Origin: Allosphingosinicella sp036389345 | GTDB taxonomy: Bacteria; Pseudomonadota; Alphaproteobacteria; Sphingomonadales; Sphingomonadaceae | Length of the DNA: 64,000 bases | NCBI GenBank assembly: GCA_036389345.1 | Contig: DASVQD010000055.1 | Location: 108,411-172,410 of the forward strand | Direction: 5' to 3' | Part shown: piece after piece, positions 43,952-52,426 of the stretch | Position numbering within the stretch: the first letter of the stretch is position 1 | Layout: each line of letters begins with the position of its first letter | The notes under the pieces: model-generated | The model's database searches: none | Told to the model about the DNA's origin: nothing | What the model saw: the letters and a program-made list of their open reading frames with translations, nothing else | Program-made: the position numbers and the translations under genes

Positions 43952-45577
43952 ATGACCCTCGACCTCGACCGCCGCCTGCTCCTCAAGGCCGGCACGCTCG
44001 GCCTTGGCGCTCTCGCAGTCCCGGGCATGGCCCAGCTCGCCTCCCGGGTGGGCTTCACCCACGGCGTGGCGAGCGGCGAGCCGCGCCAGCGCTCGGTGAT
44101 GCTTTGGACCCGCCACGTGCCGATCCGCGGCGATTCCTCCCGGTTGGGCTGGGAGGTCCGCGACTCGAACGAGCCTCGGCGCATCGTGGCGTCGGGCGAG
44201 GTCCGGTCGACTCCCGAGACCGACTGGTGCGTCAAGGTCGTCGCCCACGGCCTGAAGCCGGGCCGCCCCTACGATTACCGCTTCCTCAACCTCGACGGCG
44301 CCGCCGCCGCGACGGGGCGGACCCGGACCCTTCCCGAAGGGCAAACCCCGAGCTTCACCCTCGGAATCTTCTCCTGCGCCAACCTCGCCTTCGGGCATTT
44401 CAACGCCTACGCCCACGCCGCCGGGCGGCGCGACCTCGACCTGCTCGTCCACCTCGGCGATTATTATTACGAATATCAAACCGGCAAATATCCATCCGCG
44501 CTCGAGGCCGTTCCGGGCCGGATCCTCGCGCCGGCGGCCGAAGCGCTCGCGCTCGCCGACTATCGCCTGCGCCTCTCCGCCTACCGCTCCGATCCCGACC
44601 TCCAGCGGCTCCACGCCTCGGCGCCGATGGTGATGATGTGGGACGATCACGAGACTGCGAACGACAGCTGGTCTGGCGGCGCCGAAAATCACGATCCGGC
44701 GAAGGAAGGTCCGTGGAGCGCCCGAAAGGCCGCCGCGCTGCGCGCTTATCGCGAATGGCTCCCGGTCTCGGACAACGTCTGGGAAAGCTACGAGATCGGC
44801 GACCTCGCCACTCTGTTCCGCCCCGAAACCCGGCTCACCGGCCGAAGCCGGCCGCTCGAATATGGCGAGGCCGTGCGCCGGGGCGAGGACGTCAAGGCCT
44901 CGCTCGTCCGGTTCCGCGACGGCGCCTGGAGCGATCCGGAGCGGACCATGCTCGGCTCCGGGCAGGAGACCTGGCTCGCCGGCGCCTTCAGGCGCTCGAC
45001 CGGGCAGGGCACGCGCTGGCAACTGCTCGCCCAGCAGACCGTGATGGGCTCATGGGCGCTTCCGGCCGAGGCCCGGGCCTGGCTTCGGCCGGACGCTCCG
45101 GCGGAGGTGAAGCAGGTGACCGCGATCGGCACCGCGGCTTCGGAGGTCGGACTTCCGCTCAACCTCGACTCCTGGGACGGCTACCCCGCAGCCCGCGACC
45201 GCCTGCTCCGCTCGGCCCTCGACGCGGATTGCAACCTTCTCGTCCTGTCCGGCGACAGCCACAACGGCTGGGCCTTCGACCTCGACCTCGCCGGAACTCC
45301 CGCCGGCGCCGAGTTCGCCGGAATGAGCGTAACCTCGCCTGGCCTGGAAGCCTATGCTCCCGGAGTCCCGGCCGATCGGATCGTGCGCGCCCTCAGGGTC
45401 CGAAACCCGGCGCTCAAATGGGCCGACGTCGAGCGCCGCGGCTACATGACCCTGACCCTCACCCGCGAGCGCGCGACCGGCGAATGGCTGTCCCTGGACA
45501 CCGTCCGCGCCCGCTCGACGAAGCTCGCCGCCCGCCACGCAAAGACCGTCGCGAGAGGGACCAACCGCTTCGCCTGA
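43952..45577 (+). CDS. phoD: PhoD family alkaline phosphatase/phosphodiesterase
   Basis: 541 residues. Twin-arginine-like signal DRRLLLKAGTLGLGALAVPG suggests Tat export of a folded metalloenzyme. PhoD landmarks: FTHGVASGEPRQRSVMLWTR, the metal-site segments FSCANLAFGHFNAYAHAA and HLGDYYYEY, VMMWDDHETANDSW and GDSHNGWAFDL. Cleaves phosphate mono- and diesters using Fe/Ca cofactors in the periplasm. No Pho box was identified upstream, where a palindromic repeat ends 40 bp before the start. Confidence 0.92.
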   Translation: MTLDLDRRLLLKAGTLGLGALAVPGMAQLASRVGFTHGVASGEPRQRSVMLWTRHVPIRGDSSRLGWEVRDSNEPRRIVASGEVRSTPETDWCVKVVAHGLKPGRPYDYRFLNLDGAAAATGRTRTLPEGQTPSFTLGIFSCANLAFGHFNAYAHAAGRRDLDLLVHLGDYYYEYQTGKYPSALEAVPGRILAPAAEALALADYRLRLSAYRSDPDLQRLHASAPMVMMWDDHETANDSWSGGAENHDPAKEGPWSARKAAALRAYREWLPVSDNVWESYEIGDLATLFRPETRLTGRSRPLEYGEAVRRGEDVKASLVRFRDGAWSDPERTMLGSGQETWLAGAFRRSTGQGTRWQLLAQQTVMGSWALPAEARAWLRPDAPAEVKQVTAIGTAASEVGLPLNLDSWDGYPAARDRLLRSALDADCNLLVLSGDSHNGWAFDLDLAGTPAGAEFAGMSVTSPGLEAYAPGVPADRIVRALRVRNPALKWADVERRGYMTLTLTRERATGEWLSLDTVRARSTKLAARHAKTVARGTNRFA

Positions 45578-45636
45578 CGCGCGTTATCCCCGCGAAAGCC
45601 GGGGGACAACCGGTTCACTCGACGGACGACTTCGGT

Positions 45637-45724
45637 CCGTCATTCCGGCGAAAGCCGGAGTCCATGAACACCGCCGTGCGAGAAGCTGGAAGACCGTGTT
45701 CATGAATCCCGGGTCAAGCCCGCG
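45637..45724. repeat. Palindromic repeat (GTCATTCCGGCGAAAGCCGG type)
   Basis: Core gtcattccggcgaaagccgg followed by agtccatgaacacc / tgttcatgaatccc inverted pair. Related to 46047 and 56247. A short stem (ccccgcgaaagccgggg) lies just upstream near 45591-45607. Confidence 0.75.
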
Positions 45725-45739
45725 GAGGGAGCAATTAAT

Positions 45740-45754
45740 GTTCCCTCTTTGTTC
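45740..45754 (+). promoter_or_regulatory. LexA-type SOS box (GTTC-N7-GTTC)
   Basis: GTTC-CCTCTTT-GTTC is an exact match to the alphaproteobacterial LexA consensus. It lies 22 bp upstream of the ATG and would overlap the -35 region of a promoter with -10 TATCCT (45764-45769), so LexA binding could repress the downstream gene. Confidence 0.65.
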
Positions 45755-45775
45755 TAAACCTGCTATCCTGCCGGA

Positions 45776-46039
45776 ATGTCCCGCTTTCCCTTCCTTTACT
45801 TCATTCCGGTCCCGGTCCGGCCGCGCCGCGACGGCTGGACTCCAGTGCTCCAGACGCGTTTCATCATCGGGATCGCCAAGGGCCTCAGCCCGGCGAGGGC
45901 GGCCGCGCGGCTCGGGAAGACCCGGCAGTCCGCGCTCAACCTGCGCAAGCACCGGGAGGGACGGAGCTTCGCTGCGGCCTGGGACAAAGCGCGCCGGTTC
46001 GCGGAGGCGAATCGCTCAGGGCAGGACGAAGAGCAGTGA
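45776..46039 (+). CDS. Small HTH DNA-binding-like protein, possible SOS gene
   Basis: 87 residues, basic. RRDGWTPVLQTRFIIGIAKG followed by LSPARAAARLGKTRQSALNLR is a helix-turn-helix pattern, then FAAAWDKARRFAEA, an arrangement (DGWT..Q..FI, HTH, FAAAWD) seen in small sphingomonad proteins of unknown function. No Shine-Dalgarno precedes the ATG at 45776; with a -10 at 45764-45769 transcription would begin at or near the start codon, so the mRNA may be leaderless. Flanked by two palindromic repeats of the same type. Confidence 0.75.
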   Translation: MSRFPFLYFIPVPVRPRRDGWTPVLQTRFIIGIAKGLSPARAAARLGKTRQSALNLRKHREGRSFAAAWDKARRFAEANRSGQDEEQ

Positions 46040-46046
46040 CACAATC

Positions 46047-46138
46047 CGTCATTCGGCGAAGGCCGGAATCCATGAACACCGACATCGGAAAGCCCGGTCG
46101 GCCGTGTTCATGGATCCCGGATCAAGTCCGGGATGACG
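46047..46138. repeat. Palindromic repeat (CGTCATTCGGCGAAGGCCGG type)
   Basis: Outer arms cgtcattcgg / ccgggatgacg and inner catgaacacc / gtgttcatgga. Adjacent to the HTH gene; same type as 45637 and 56247. Confidence 0.8.
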
Positions 46139-46209
46139 AGTTCGTGAACTTCGTGAACTTCACTCGCCCCATATCGCTTGTTGCCGGCGACGGCGCTAAG
46201 GCGGCGGCC

Positions 46210-48528
46210 ATGCTGAAGAAGACCTCCGCGCCCGATCTCGACGCCCTTCGGTTGATCGACGACCGCCTCCGCTGGCTCTCCGCCTGGACGATCCACAACG
46301 CCAACCATCTTCGGGAGAGCCCCGACGGCCTGAAGGTCGGCGGGCACCAGGCGAGCTGCGCCTCGATGACCACGATCATGGCCGCCCTCTATTTCCATGC
46401 GCTCGGCCCGAACGACAAGGTGGCCGTGAAGCCGCATGCGGGGCCGGTGCTCCACGCCGTCCATTACCTGCTCGGCACTCAGTCGCTCGGGCAGCTCGAG
46501 AATTTCCGGGGCTTCGGCGGGATGCAATCCTATCCGAGCCGGACCAAGGACAGGATCCCCGTAGATTTCTCGACCGGCTCGGTCGGCCTCGGAGTCGCCG
46601 TCACCGCCTTCGCAAGCCTCGTCCAGGACTATCTCGTCGCCCATGGCGAGCTAGCGGAATCCGACACCGGTCGGATGGTCGCATTGATGGGCGATGCGGA
46701 GCTGGACGAGGGCAATATCTACGAATGCCTGATCGAAGCCTACAAGCACGACATCCGCAATTGCTGGTGGATCGTCGACTATAACCGCCAGTCGCTGGAC
46801 GCGACCACGGCGGAACGGATGTTCAGCCGCTTCGACGAGATCTTCGCGAGCTGCGGATGGCGCGTGGTCACGCTCAAATATGGCAAGGCGATGGAGGCGG
46901 CCTTCGCCGAGGCCGGCGGCGAGGCCCTCAAGGTCTGGATCGACGAGTGCGGCAACGCCGATTACGCGGCTCTCACCTATCTCGGCGGCGCCGCCTGGCG
47001 CGAGAGGCTTCTCAAGGAGGCGCCCGAAGCCAGGCCGGTCCTCGACGCCCGCGACGACGAGGCGCTCGCGCTCTTGATGACGAACCTCGCCGGACACGAC
47101 ATGGCGAGCCTCGCCGAAGCGTTCGACGCTGCCCAGGATGACGTGCCGACCCTGTTCATCGCCTATACGGTGAAGGGCCACGGCCTCCCCTTCGCCGGCC
47201 ACAAGGACAATCACGCCGGACTGATGAACCCCGGCCAGATCGCCGCACTTCGCGACCGGATGGGGATCGCTGAGGGACAGGAGTGGGATCCCTGGGCGGG
47301 CCTGGGCGGCAATTCGGCGGAAGGCGTGAAGGCTCTGGTCGACGCCAGCCGGATCGCGAGGTCGAAGCGCGAGCGGCCTTGGAACCAGGTCGACGTCCCC
47401 GCCATTCCCGCACCGGCGGGGGAGGAGCAGTCGACCCAGGCGGCGTTCGGCCGGATCCTGCTCGATCTCAGCCGCGCCGGCGGGACTCTCGTGGACCGGA
47501 TCGTCACCACCTCGCCCGACGTCACCGTCTCGACCAATCTCGGCGCGTTCGTGAACCAGCGCGGACTATTCCGCCGGCAGGACCTCGCCGACGTCTTCGC
47601 GGCTGCGAAGATCCCGTCGGCGCAGAAATGGGGCGGGCACGGGGCCGGCCAGCATGTCGAGCTGGGGATCGCCGAGAACAACCTGTTCCTGATGCTCGCC
47701 GCCCTCGGCCTGGCGGGCGACCTGTTCGGGACGCGTCTGTTCCCGATCGGAACCGTCTACGACCCGTTCATCGCCCGCGGCCTCGATGCGCTCAACTACG
47801 CCTGCTACCAGGACGCCCGGTTCCTGCTCGTCGCCACCCCGTCGGGAGTGACCCTCGGGCCCGAGGGCGGAGCCCACCAGTCGATCAACCCGCCTTTGAT
47901 CGCCCTCGGCCAGCCCGGCCTCAGGCATTACGAGCCCGCCTTCGCCGACGAGCTCGCCTTGTTCATGGAGGAGGCCTTCCGGCTCATGCAGACGCCGGAC
48001 GGAGAGAGCGTCTATCTGCGGCTGACCACCCGAACGATCCGGCAGGTCGAGCGGCCGGACGAAAGCTGGAAGGCGGGAGCGCTCGCCGGCGGCTACTGGC
48101 TGCGCGAGCCGGGGCCGGGATCGGAGGCCGCACTCGTCTATTCGGGCGCCATCGCTCCCGAAGGCCTGGCCGCGTGGGAGGCGCTCCGCGAGGATGTCCC
48201 CGGCCTGGGGCTGCTCTCGATCACCTCGCCCGATCTGCTCCACCGCGGCTGGAGCGAGCGCCGCCGCGGCCGCTGGGGCGGGAAGGGGACTGCGCCCTCG
48301 CATGTCGAGCGGCTGCTTTCGCCGCTCGCCCCGGGGGCAGGCCTGGTCACACTTCTGGACGGTGCCCCCGCGTCGCTCTCCTGGCTCGGCGGAGTGATGG
48401 GCCACCGCGTCAGTCCGCTCGGGATCGAGCGCTTCGGCCAGACCGGCACATTGCCCGACCTTTACCGCGAATACCGCCTCGACGTGGACTCGATCGTGGA
48501 GGCCGCCGCCGAGCTGTTCCTGCCGTGA
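46210..48528 (+). CDS. Homodimeric E1/transketolase-like thiamine-diphosphate enzyme
   Basis: 772 residues. Transketolase fold in one chain: VGGHQASCASMTTIMAALYF, TGSVGLGVAVTAFASL, TPP motif GDAELDEGNIYECLIEAYKH ending VDYNRQSLD, then HVELGIAENNLFLMLAALGL of the pyrimidine domain and a C-terminal transketolase domain. Layout resembles the homodimeric pyruvate dehydrogenase E1 (AceE) but is about 110 residues shorter. Probably decarboxylates a 2-oxoacid; the substrate and E2 partner are not evident. ATG at 46210; the longer frame upstream runs through repeat DNA. Confidence 0.85.
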   Translation: MLKKTSAPDLDALRLIDDRLRWLSAWTIHNANHLRESPDGLKVGGHQASCASMTTIMAALYFHALGPNDKVAVKPHAGPVLHAVHYLLGTQSLGQLENFRGFGGMQSYPSRTKDRIPVDFSTGSVGLGVAVTAFASLVQDYLVAHGELAESDTGRMVALMGDAELDEGNIYECLIEAYKHDIRNCWWIVDYNRQSLDATTAERMFSRFDEIFASCGWRVVTLKYGKAMEAAFAEAGGEALKVWIDECGNADYAALTYLGGAAWRERLLKEAPEARPVLDARDDEALALLMTNLAGHDMASLAEAFDAAQDDVPTLFIAYTVKGHGLPFAGHKDNHAGLMNPGQIAALRDRMGIAEGQEWDPWAGLGGNSAEGVKALVDASRIARSKRERPWNQVDVPAIPAPAGEEQSTQAAFGRILLDLSRAGGTLVDRIVTTSPDVTVSTNLGAFVNQRGLFRRQDLADVFAAAKIPSAQKWGGHGAGQHVELGIAENNLFLMLAALGLAGDLFGTRLFPIGTVYDPFIARGLDALNYACYQDARFLLVATPSGVTLGPEGGAHQSINPPLIALGQPGLRHYEPAFADELALFMEEAFRLMQTPDGESVYLRLTTRTIRQVERPDESWKAGALAGGYWLREPGPGSEAALVYSGAIAPEGLAAWEALREDVPGLGLLSITSPDLLHRGWSERRRGRWGGKGTAPSHVERLLSPLAPGAGLVTLLDGAPASLSWLGGVMGHRVSPLGIERFGQTGTLPDLYREYRLDVDSIVEAAAELFLP

Positions 48529-48530
48529 CC

Positions 48531-48616
48531 CGTCATTGCGAGGAGCGAATCGACGAAGCAATCCGGCGGGCGCGTCCCGCCCCGGACTGGATTGCTTCGC
48601 CTCGCTCGCAACGACG
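48531..48616. repeat. Palindromic repeat (CGTCATTGCGAGGAGCG type)
   Basis: Arms cgtcattgcgaggagcga and tcgctcgcaacgacg with inner gcaatccgg / ccggactggattgc. Third copy of the type at 14950 and 42310. Confidence 0.9.
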
Positions 48617-48687
48617 GGAGGGGGACGGGCGGAACCTCTCCCCGGCTCCAGCGCTCTGCTTCCAAACCCAGTTCAAGGAGTGAGTAC

Positions 48688-48894
48688 ATGATCGGCAAGA
48701 TTATCGGAGCCGCCGTCGGACGCCGCATCGCCGGCCGCTACAACGGAGGCACCGGCCTCCTCGTCGGAGCCCTCGCCCCGGCCATCGCCCGCCGCGCCTT
48801 CGGTCCGCTCGGTCTCGCCGTCGGGGGCGCCTATGTCGCCAAGAAGCTCTGGGACCGCCGCAACCGCACGTCCGGCGCGACCCGCACTTACTGA
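48688..48894 (+). CDS. Small glycine-rich hypothetical protein
   Basis: 68 residues. ATG at 48688 behind AAGGAG. Two hydrophobic Gly/Ala stretches (IGKIIGAAVGRRIAGRYNGG, LLVGALAPAIARRAFGPLGL, AVGGAYVAKKLW) with basic residues between them suggest a small membrane-associated peptide. No characterised family recognised. Confidence 0.65.
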   Translation: MIGKIIGAAVGRRIAGRYNGGTGLLVGALAPAIARRAFGPLGLAVGGAYVAKKLWDRRNRTSGATRTY

Positions 48895-48951
48895 TCCTGT
48901 TCCCCGGCGAAGGGGGGGCCAGTGGCGCTGGGTCCCGGCGTTCGCGGGAAG

Positions 48952-49335
48952 CTATGCCGGCTCCATCTCCAGAAGCCAGATCGCCGCGACCAGCGCGAGG
49001 GTCGCGGCGACGCCCGTCCAGCTCACCACCTTGAGGTTGATCGGCCGAAGCTCGGCGGCCTCATGCTTGTCGAAGCGGCTCATCACCGCGCAGGCGCGCC
49101 GTTCCGCGACCAGGATCACATAGGCTCCCGCCAGAAGGAAGGCGGTGGCGATCGCCTTGGGCACCCAGGGCGGCTGCATCGCCTTGAACAGCACCTGGAA
49201 GCCGAGCCCGATCCCGACCGCCGCGAAACCGGTCCGAAGCCATCCCGCGAAAGTCCTTTCGTTGGCGAGGATCGTCCGGTCCTGGGCCAGGTCCGTGCGC
49301 TCCTCGGCGAGCTTCTGCTTCCCTTCCTCGGCCAT
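48952..49335 (-). CDS. DUF202 (YidH-type) small membrane protein
   Basis: 127 residues. DUF202 signature RTILANERTFAGWLRTGFAA near residues 20-40, followed by three hydrophobic segments (VGIGLGFQVLF, AIATAFLLAGAYVILV, GVAATLALVAAIWLLEM). The biochemical function of DUF202 is not established. Starts 5 bp after the stop of the PBP gene, so they are probably co-transcribed. Confidence 0.85.
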   Translation of the reverse strand: MAEEGKQKLAEERTDLAQDRTILANERTFAGWLRTGFAAVGIGLGFQVLFKAMQPPWVPKAIATAFLLAGAYVILVAERRACAVMSRFDKHEAAELRPINLKVVSWTGVAATLALVAAIWLLEMEPA

Positions 49336-49340
49336 CGGCC

Positions 49341-51446
49341 TCAGAACGTCCCCTCTTCGTCCTCGGGCACCGGCTCGTCCCTCGGCGGCGGCCCGGCATC
49401 GTCGTTCGGGTCGCGGCGCGGAACGTCGGCCGGCTCGCGGTCGTCGCCCGGCGGCAAGTCCTCGATGGGGAAGGGCACCCCCTCGCCGGTGACCGTAACT
49501 CCGTTCTCGTTCACCTGCACCCCAACGTCGAAGCCGCCCGTCCCCTCGATCGGAAGCGTGACCGAGCCGTTGAAGCCGGTCGACGGCGCCGGAACGGCGA
49601 GCGGCGGGGCAAGCTTCTGGGCGGGCGCGGTCCCGACCGCCTGGGTCATGAAGTCGCGCCAAATCCGCGCCGGAAGCCCGCCGCCGGCGATCGCTCCGGG
49701 CATCGGGCTGTTGTCGTCGTTTCCGACCCAGACCCCGACGACAAGGTCCTGGGCGAAGCCGATGAACAAGGCGTCGCGGCTGTCCTGGGTCGTACCAGTC
49801 TTGCCGAACGCCGGAACGGCGAGCGCGGCTCCGCGCCCGGTGCCCCGGCTGACGACGGCGCCGAGCATCTCTCGAAGCTCGTCGAAGGCCGGGTCGCCGC
49901 TCTGGCCGGTCGCCTTGTTCCACATGCGCTGCCACCAGGGCTTGGCCTCGTCCTCCAGGCCCTTGGCCCGGACCGGATAGGCGCCGGCGGCGACCGCCGC
50001 GTAGGCGGAGGTGAGCTCGAGCAGGGTAACTCCGGACGTTCCGAGCGCGAGGCTCGGATTGTCGTTGAGCGGGCTCCTGATCCCGAGGTCCCGGGCGGCC
50101 CGGATGACGTTCTGCCGGCCGACCCGCTCCGACAGCCTGACCGCCGCCACGTTGCTCGACAAAGCGAGCGCGTCGCGAAGAGTCAGCGAGCCGCGATACT
50201 GGTCGCCGTAATTCTTGGGCTGCCACTTGCCGATCCTGAGCGGAGTGTCGGCGACCGGCGTGTCCGGGTCCATTCCGGCCCGAAGCGCGGCGAGATAGAC
50301 GAAAAGCTTGAAGGCGGAGCCTGGCTGGCGCCGCGCCTGGGTGGCGCGGTTGAACGGGCTTCGGGCATAATCGCGACCGCCGACCATCGCGACGACCCGG
50401 CCGTCGGGCCGCATCGCGACCAGCGCCACCTGCGCCCGGCCGAGCCCGGCCCGGCGGACCGTGGCCAGAGCGAGCTTCTGCATCCGGCTCTCGAGGGTGG
50501 TCTGGACCTCCTCGTCGCCATAACCGGCCTCGCCCCGCGCCCTCGCCATGGGAAGGACCCAGTCGGCGAAATAGGTTCCTGTCGGGACCACCTTCTGGCG
50601 CTCGACCCTGAGCTTTGCGGGCTTCAGCCGGTTGGCTTCGCGCTGGGTGAGCACCTTGTCCCGGACCATGGTCGAGATCACGATCTTAGCCCTCTCCCGG
50701 GCAAGCTTGTAGTTGCGGGTGGGCGCCAGCCGGGACGGCGCCTTGACCATTCCGGCGAGCATCGCCGCCTGGGTCACGCTGAGCTTTTCCGGCGGGACGC
50801 TGAAATAATGCTGCGAGGCGGCCCGAAGGCCGTAGGTGTTGTCGCCGAGATAGACGTTGGAGAGATAGCGCTCCAGGATCTCGTCCTTGCTGAGCCAGGC
50901 TTCTAGCCAGAAGGCGATCAGGACTTCCTGGGCCTTCCGGCCCATCGTCCGCTCGGAGGTGAGGAAGGAGATCTTGGCGAGCTGCTGGGTGATCGTGCTC
51001 CCGCCCTCGCGTACCCCGCCGGCGCCGAGGTTGCGCCACGCGGCCCGGGCGATTCCGCGGATGCTGATCCCGAGATGGTCCCGGAAGCCGCGATCCTCGA
51101 TCGAGATGAAGGCCGCCGGGACGTGCTTGGGCAGCTGCGAAATCCGCACCGGCTCCCGAATGTCGGCGCCCCGCCGGGCGATCGGATTGCCCTCCACCGA
51201 GACCAAAGTGAGACTCGGAGCAGCGATCGGCTGCAGCGACTTGGAAAGCGGAGCGGTGATCGCCAGCCAGGCGACGATCAGCATGAAAAAGGCCAGGCAT
51301 GCGAGGACGATCCGCCTCCAGCCCCAGCGCATCGGGTTGTACCAGGCGCGCCTCGGCGGGCCGGGCGGCGGCTGCTGGGGTGGGCCTCCCGGGGCCTGGT
51401 ACTGGGCCGGGGTCGGTTGCCACTGGGCGGTCTGATCCAAACGCAT
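49341..51446 (-). CDS. Class A penicillin-binding protein (PBP1A family)
   Basis: 701 residues. Pro-rich cytoplasmic N-terminus (GGPPQQPPPGPP), one membrane helix (IVLACLAFFMLIVAWLAIT), the GT51 glycosyltransferase domain with E117 in SIEDRGFRDH and REGGSTITQQLAK, and the transpeptidase domain with S377 and K380 in GSAFKLF, SSN in LSSNVAAV and KTGT in FGKTGTTQDS. Polymerises and cross-links peptidoglycan. Acidic Pro/Asp-rich C-terminus (VPRRDPNDDAGPPPRDEPVP). Within-family name (mrcA/pbpC-like) left open. Confidence 0.93.
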   Translation of the reverse strand: MRLDQTAQWQPTPAQYQAPGGPPQQPPPGPPRRAWYNPMRWGWRRIVLACLAFFMLIVAWLAITAPLSKSLQPIAAPSLTLVSVEGNPIARRGADIREPVRISQLPKHVPAAFISIEDRGFRDHLGISIRGIARAAWRNLGAGGVREGGSTITQQLAKISFLTSERTMGRKAQEVLIAFWLEAWLSKDEILERYLSNVYLGDNTYGLRAASQHYFSVPPEKLSVTQAAMLAGMVKAPSRLAPTRNYKLARERAKIVISTMVRDKVLTQREANRLKPAKLRVERQKVVPTGTYFADWVLPMARARGEAGYGDEEVQTTLESRMQKLALATVRRAGLGRAQVALVAMRPDGRVVAMVGGRDYARSPFNRATQARRQPGSAFKLFVYLAALRAGMDPDTPVADTPLRIGKWQPKNYGDQYRGSLTLRDALALSSNVAAVRLSERVGRQNVIRAARDLGIRSPLNDNPSLALGTSGVTLLELTSAYAAVAAGAYPVRAKGLEDEAKPWWQRMWNKATGQSGDPAFDELREMLGAVVSRGTGRGAALAVPAFGKTGTTQDSRDALFIGFAQDLVVGVWVGNDDNSPMPGAIAGGGLPARIWRDFMTQAVGTAPAQKLAPPLAVPAPSTGFNGSVTLPIEGTGGFDVGVQVNENGVTVTGEGVPFPIEDLPPGDDREPADVPRRDPNDDAGPPPRDEPVPEDEEGTF

Positions 51447-51511
51447 TCCCTCTTCTTAGCGGCAGAACGACGATTCGGGTATCGGGTTGCGCCCCAAGCC
51501 CAGAAAGTCGC

Positions 51512-51593
51512 CGTCATCCCGGCGAAAGCGGGGACCTCGGGCCGGAAGAGTCTCGGCGGGTCTCACCGAGGTCCCGGCTTTGGCCGGGATGAC
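51512..51593. repeat. Palindromic repeat (CGTCATCCCGGCGAAAGCGG type)
   Basis: Outer arms cgtcatcccggcgaaagc and gctttggccgggatgac, inner ggacctcggg / ccgaggtccc. Between the PBP gene and the cyanophycin operon. Confidence 0.8.
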
Positions 51594-51604
51594 ATGTGCT
51601 CTCC

Positions 51605-52426
51605 TCAGCTCCGTCCCGGAGCGATCGGCCGGCGGGCCTTGAGGTCGAACGAATCGCCGTTGGAAAGGACGTGGACCCGGACGTCGTGCATCGAGAGCGC
51701 GCTCTCGGAACGCGCCTCGGCGACGTTGCAATAGCTGACGTCCGTTCCGTCGACGACATAGACCGCACCGCTTCCGATGACCTTGAAGACGTCGCCTTCG
51801 ACCATCGCCGCCGTATTCTCGTCGATCCCGAGGCCGAGCACCCGCGGGTTGTGGGCAACGGCGCCGATCAGCCGGCCGAAGCGTCCGCGCTCGGCGAAAT
51901 GCTGGTCGATGATGACGTCGCGCATCAGCCCCATGCCCGGCGACATGTGAAGGTCGCCGATCCGGTGGGTTTCCTTGCTGGTGCCCTTGACCAGCATCGT
52001 CTCGCTCATCACCGAAGCGCCCGCCGACGTGCCCGCGACGACCCCGCCGCGCTCGTAGAGCGCCCGGACCTTGGCCTCGATCCCGGTGTCGCCGATCTGG
52101 CTGGTGATCCTGAGCTGGTCGCCGCCCGAGAAGAAGATCCCCGCCGCGTCGTCGAGCACCGAAAGCTTCTCGCGGTCTCCCGCCTGGCTGCGCTCCTCGA
52201 CGTAGAGCTCGACCAGGTCGGCGAGTCCGAGATCGGCGAAGGCCTTCTCATATTCGTCGAAATAGCCCTCGGGCCGATGGCTGGCGACGGTGGCGAGCAC
52301 GAGCTTGCCGCCATGGACCTGCCTTGCAACCTCGCGGAGGATCGCGCGCTCGCCTTCCGGATCGCGGTCTTCGTGACCTCCGATAATGATCAGGCAGCCC
52401 TTGGGGCGCCGTTCTTCGTCAGCCAC
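51605..52426 (-). CDS. cphB: Cyanophycinase
   Basis: 273 residues. S51 peptidase-like family: LIIIGGHEDR at the start, FFSGGDQLRI, the nucleophile S134 in GTSAGASVM, and DQHFAERGRFGRLI. Known reaction: serine-type hydrolysis of cyanophycin to beta-Asp-Arg dipeptides, in the cytosol or exported in some species. No signal peptide here, so intracellular. Last gene of the cphA-iaaA-cphB run, overlapping the preceding gene by 8 bp. Confidence 0.93.
   Translation of the reverse strand: MADEERRPKGCLIIIGGHEDRDPEGERAILREVARQVHGGKLVLATVASHRPEGYFDEYEKAFADLGLADLVELYVEERSQAGDREKLSVLDDAAGIFFSGGDQLRITSQIGDTGIEAKVRALYERGGVVAGTSAGASVMSETMLVKGTSKETHRIGDLHMSPGMGLMRDVIIDQHFAERGRFGRLIGAVAHNPRVLGLGIDENTAAMVEGDVFKVIGSGAVYVVDGTDVSYCNVAEARSESALSMHDVRVHVLSNGDSFDLKARRPIAPGRS

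Noticed and set aside
48630..48660. GGAAC upstream of the 68-residue gene as an EcfG promoter
   Set aside because: No CGTT occurs 16-17 bp downstream, so the two-part consensus is not met.
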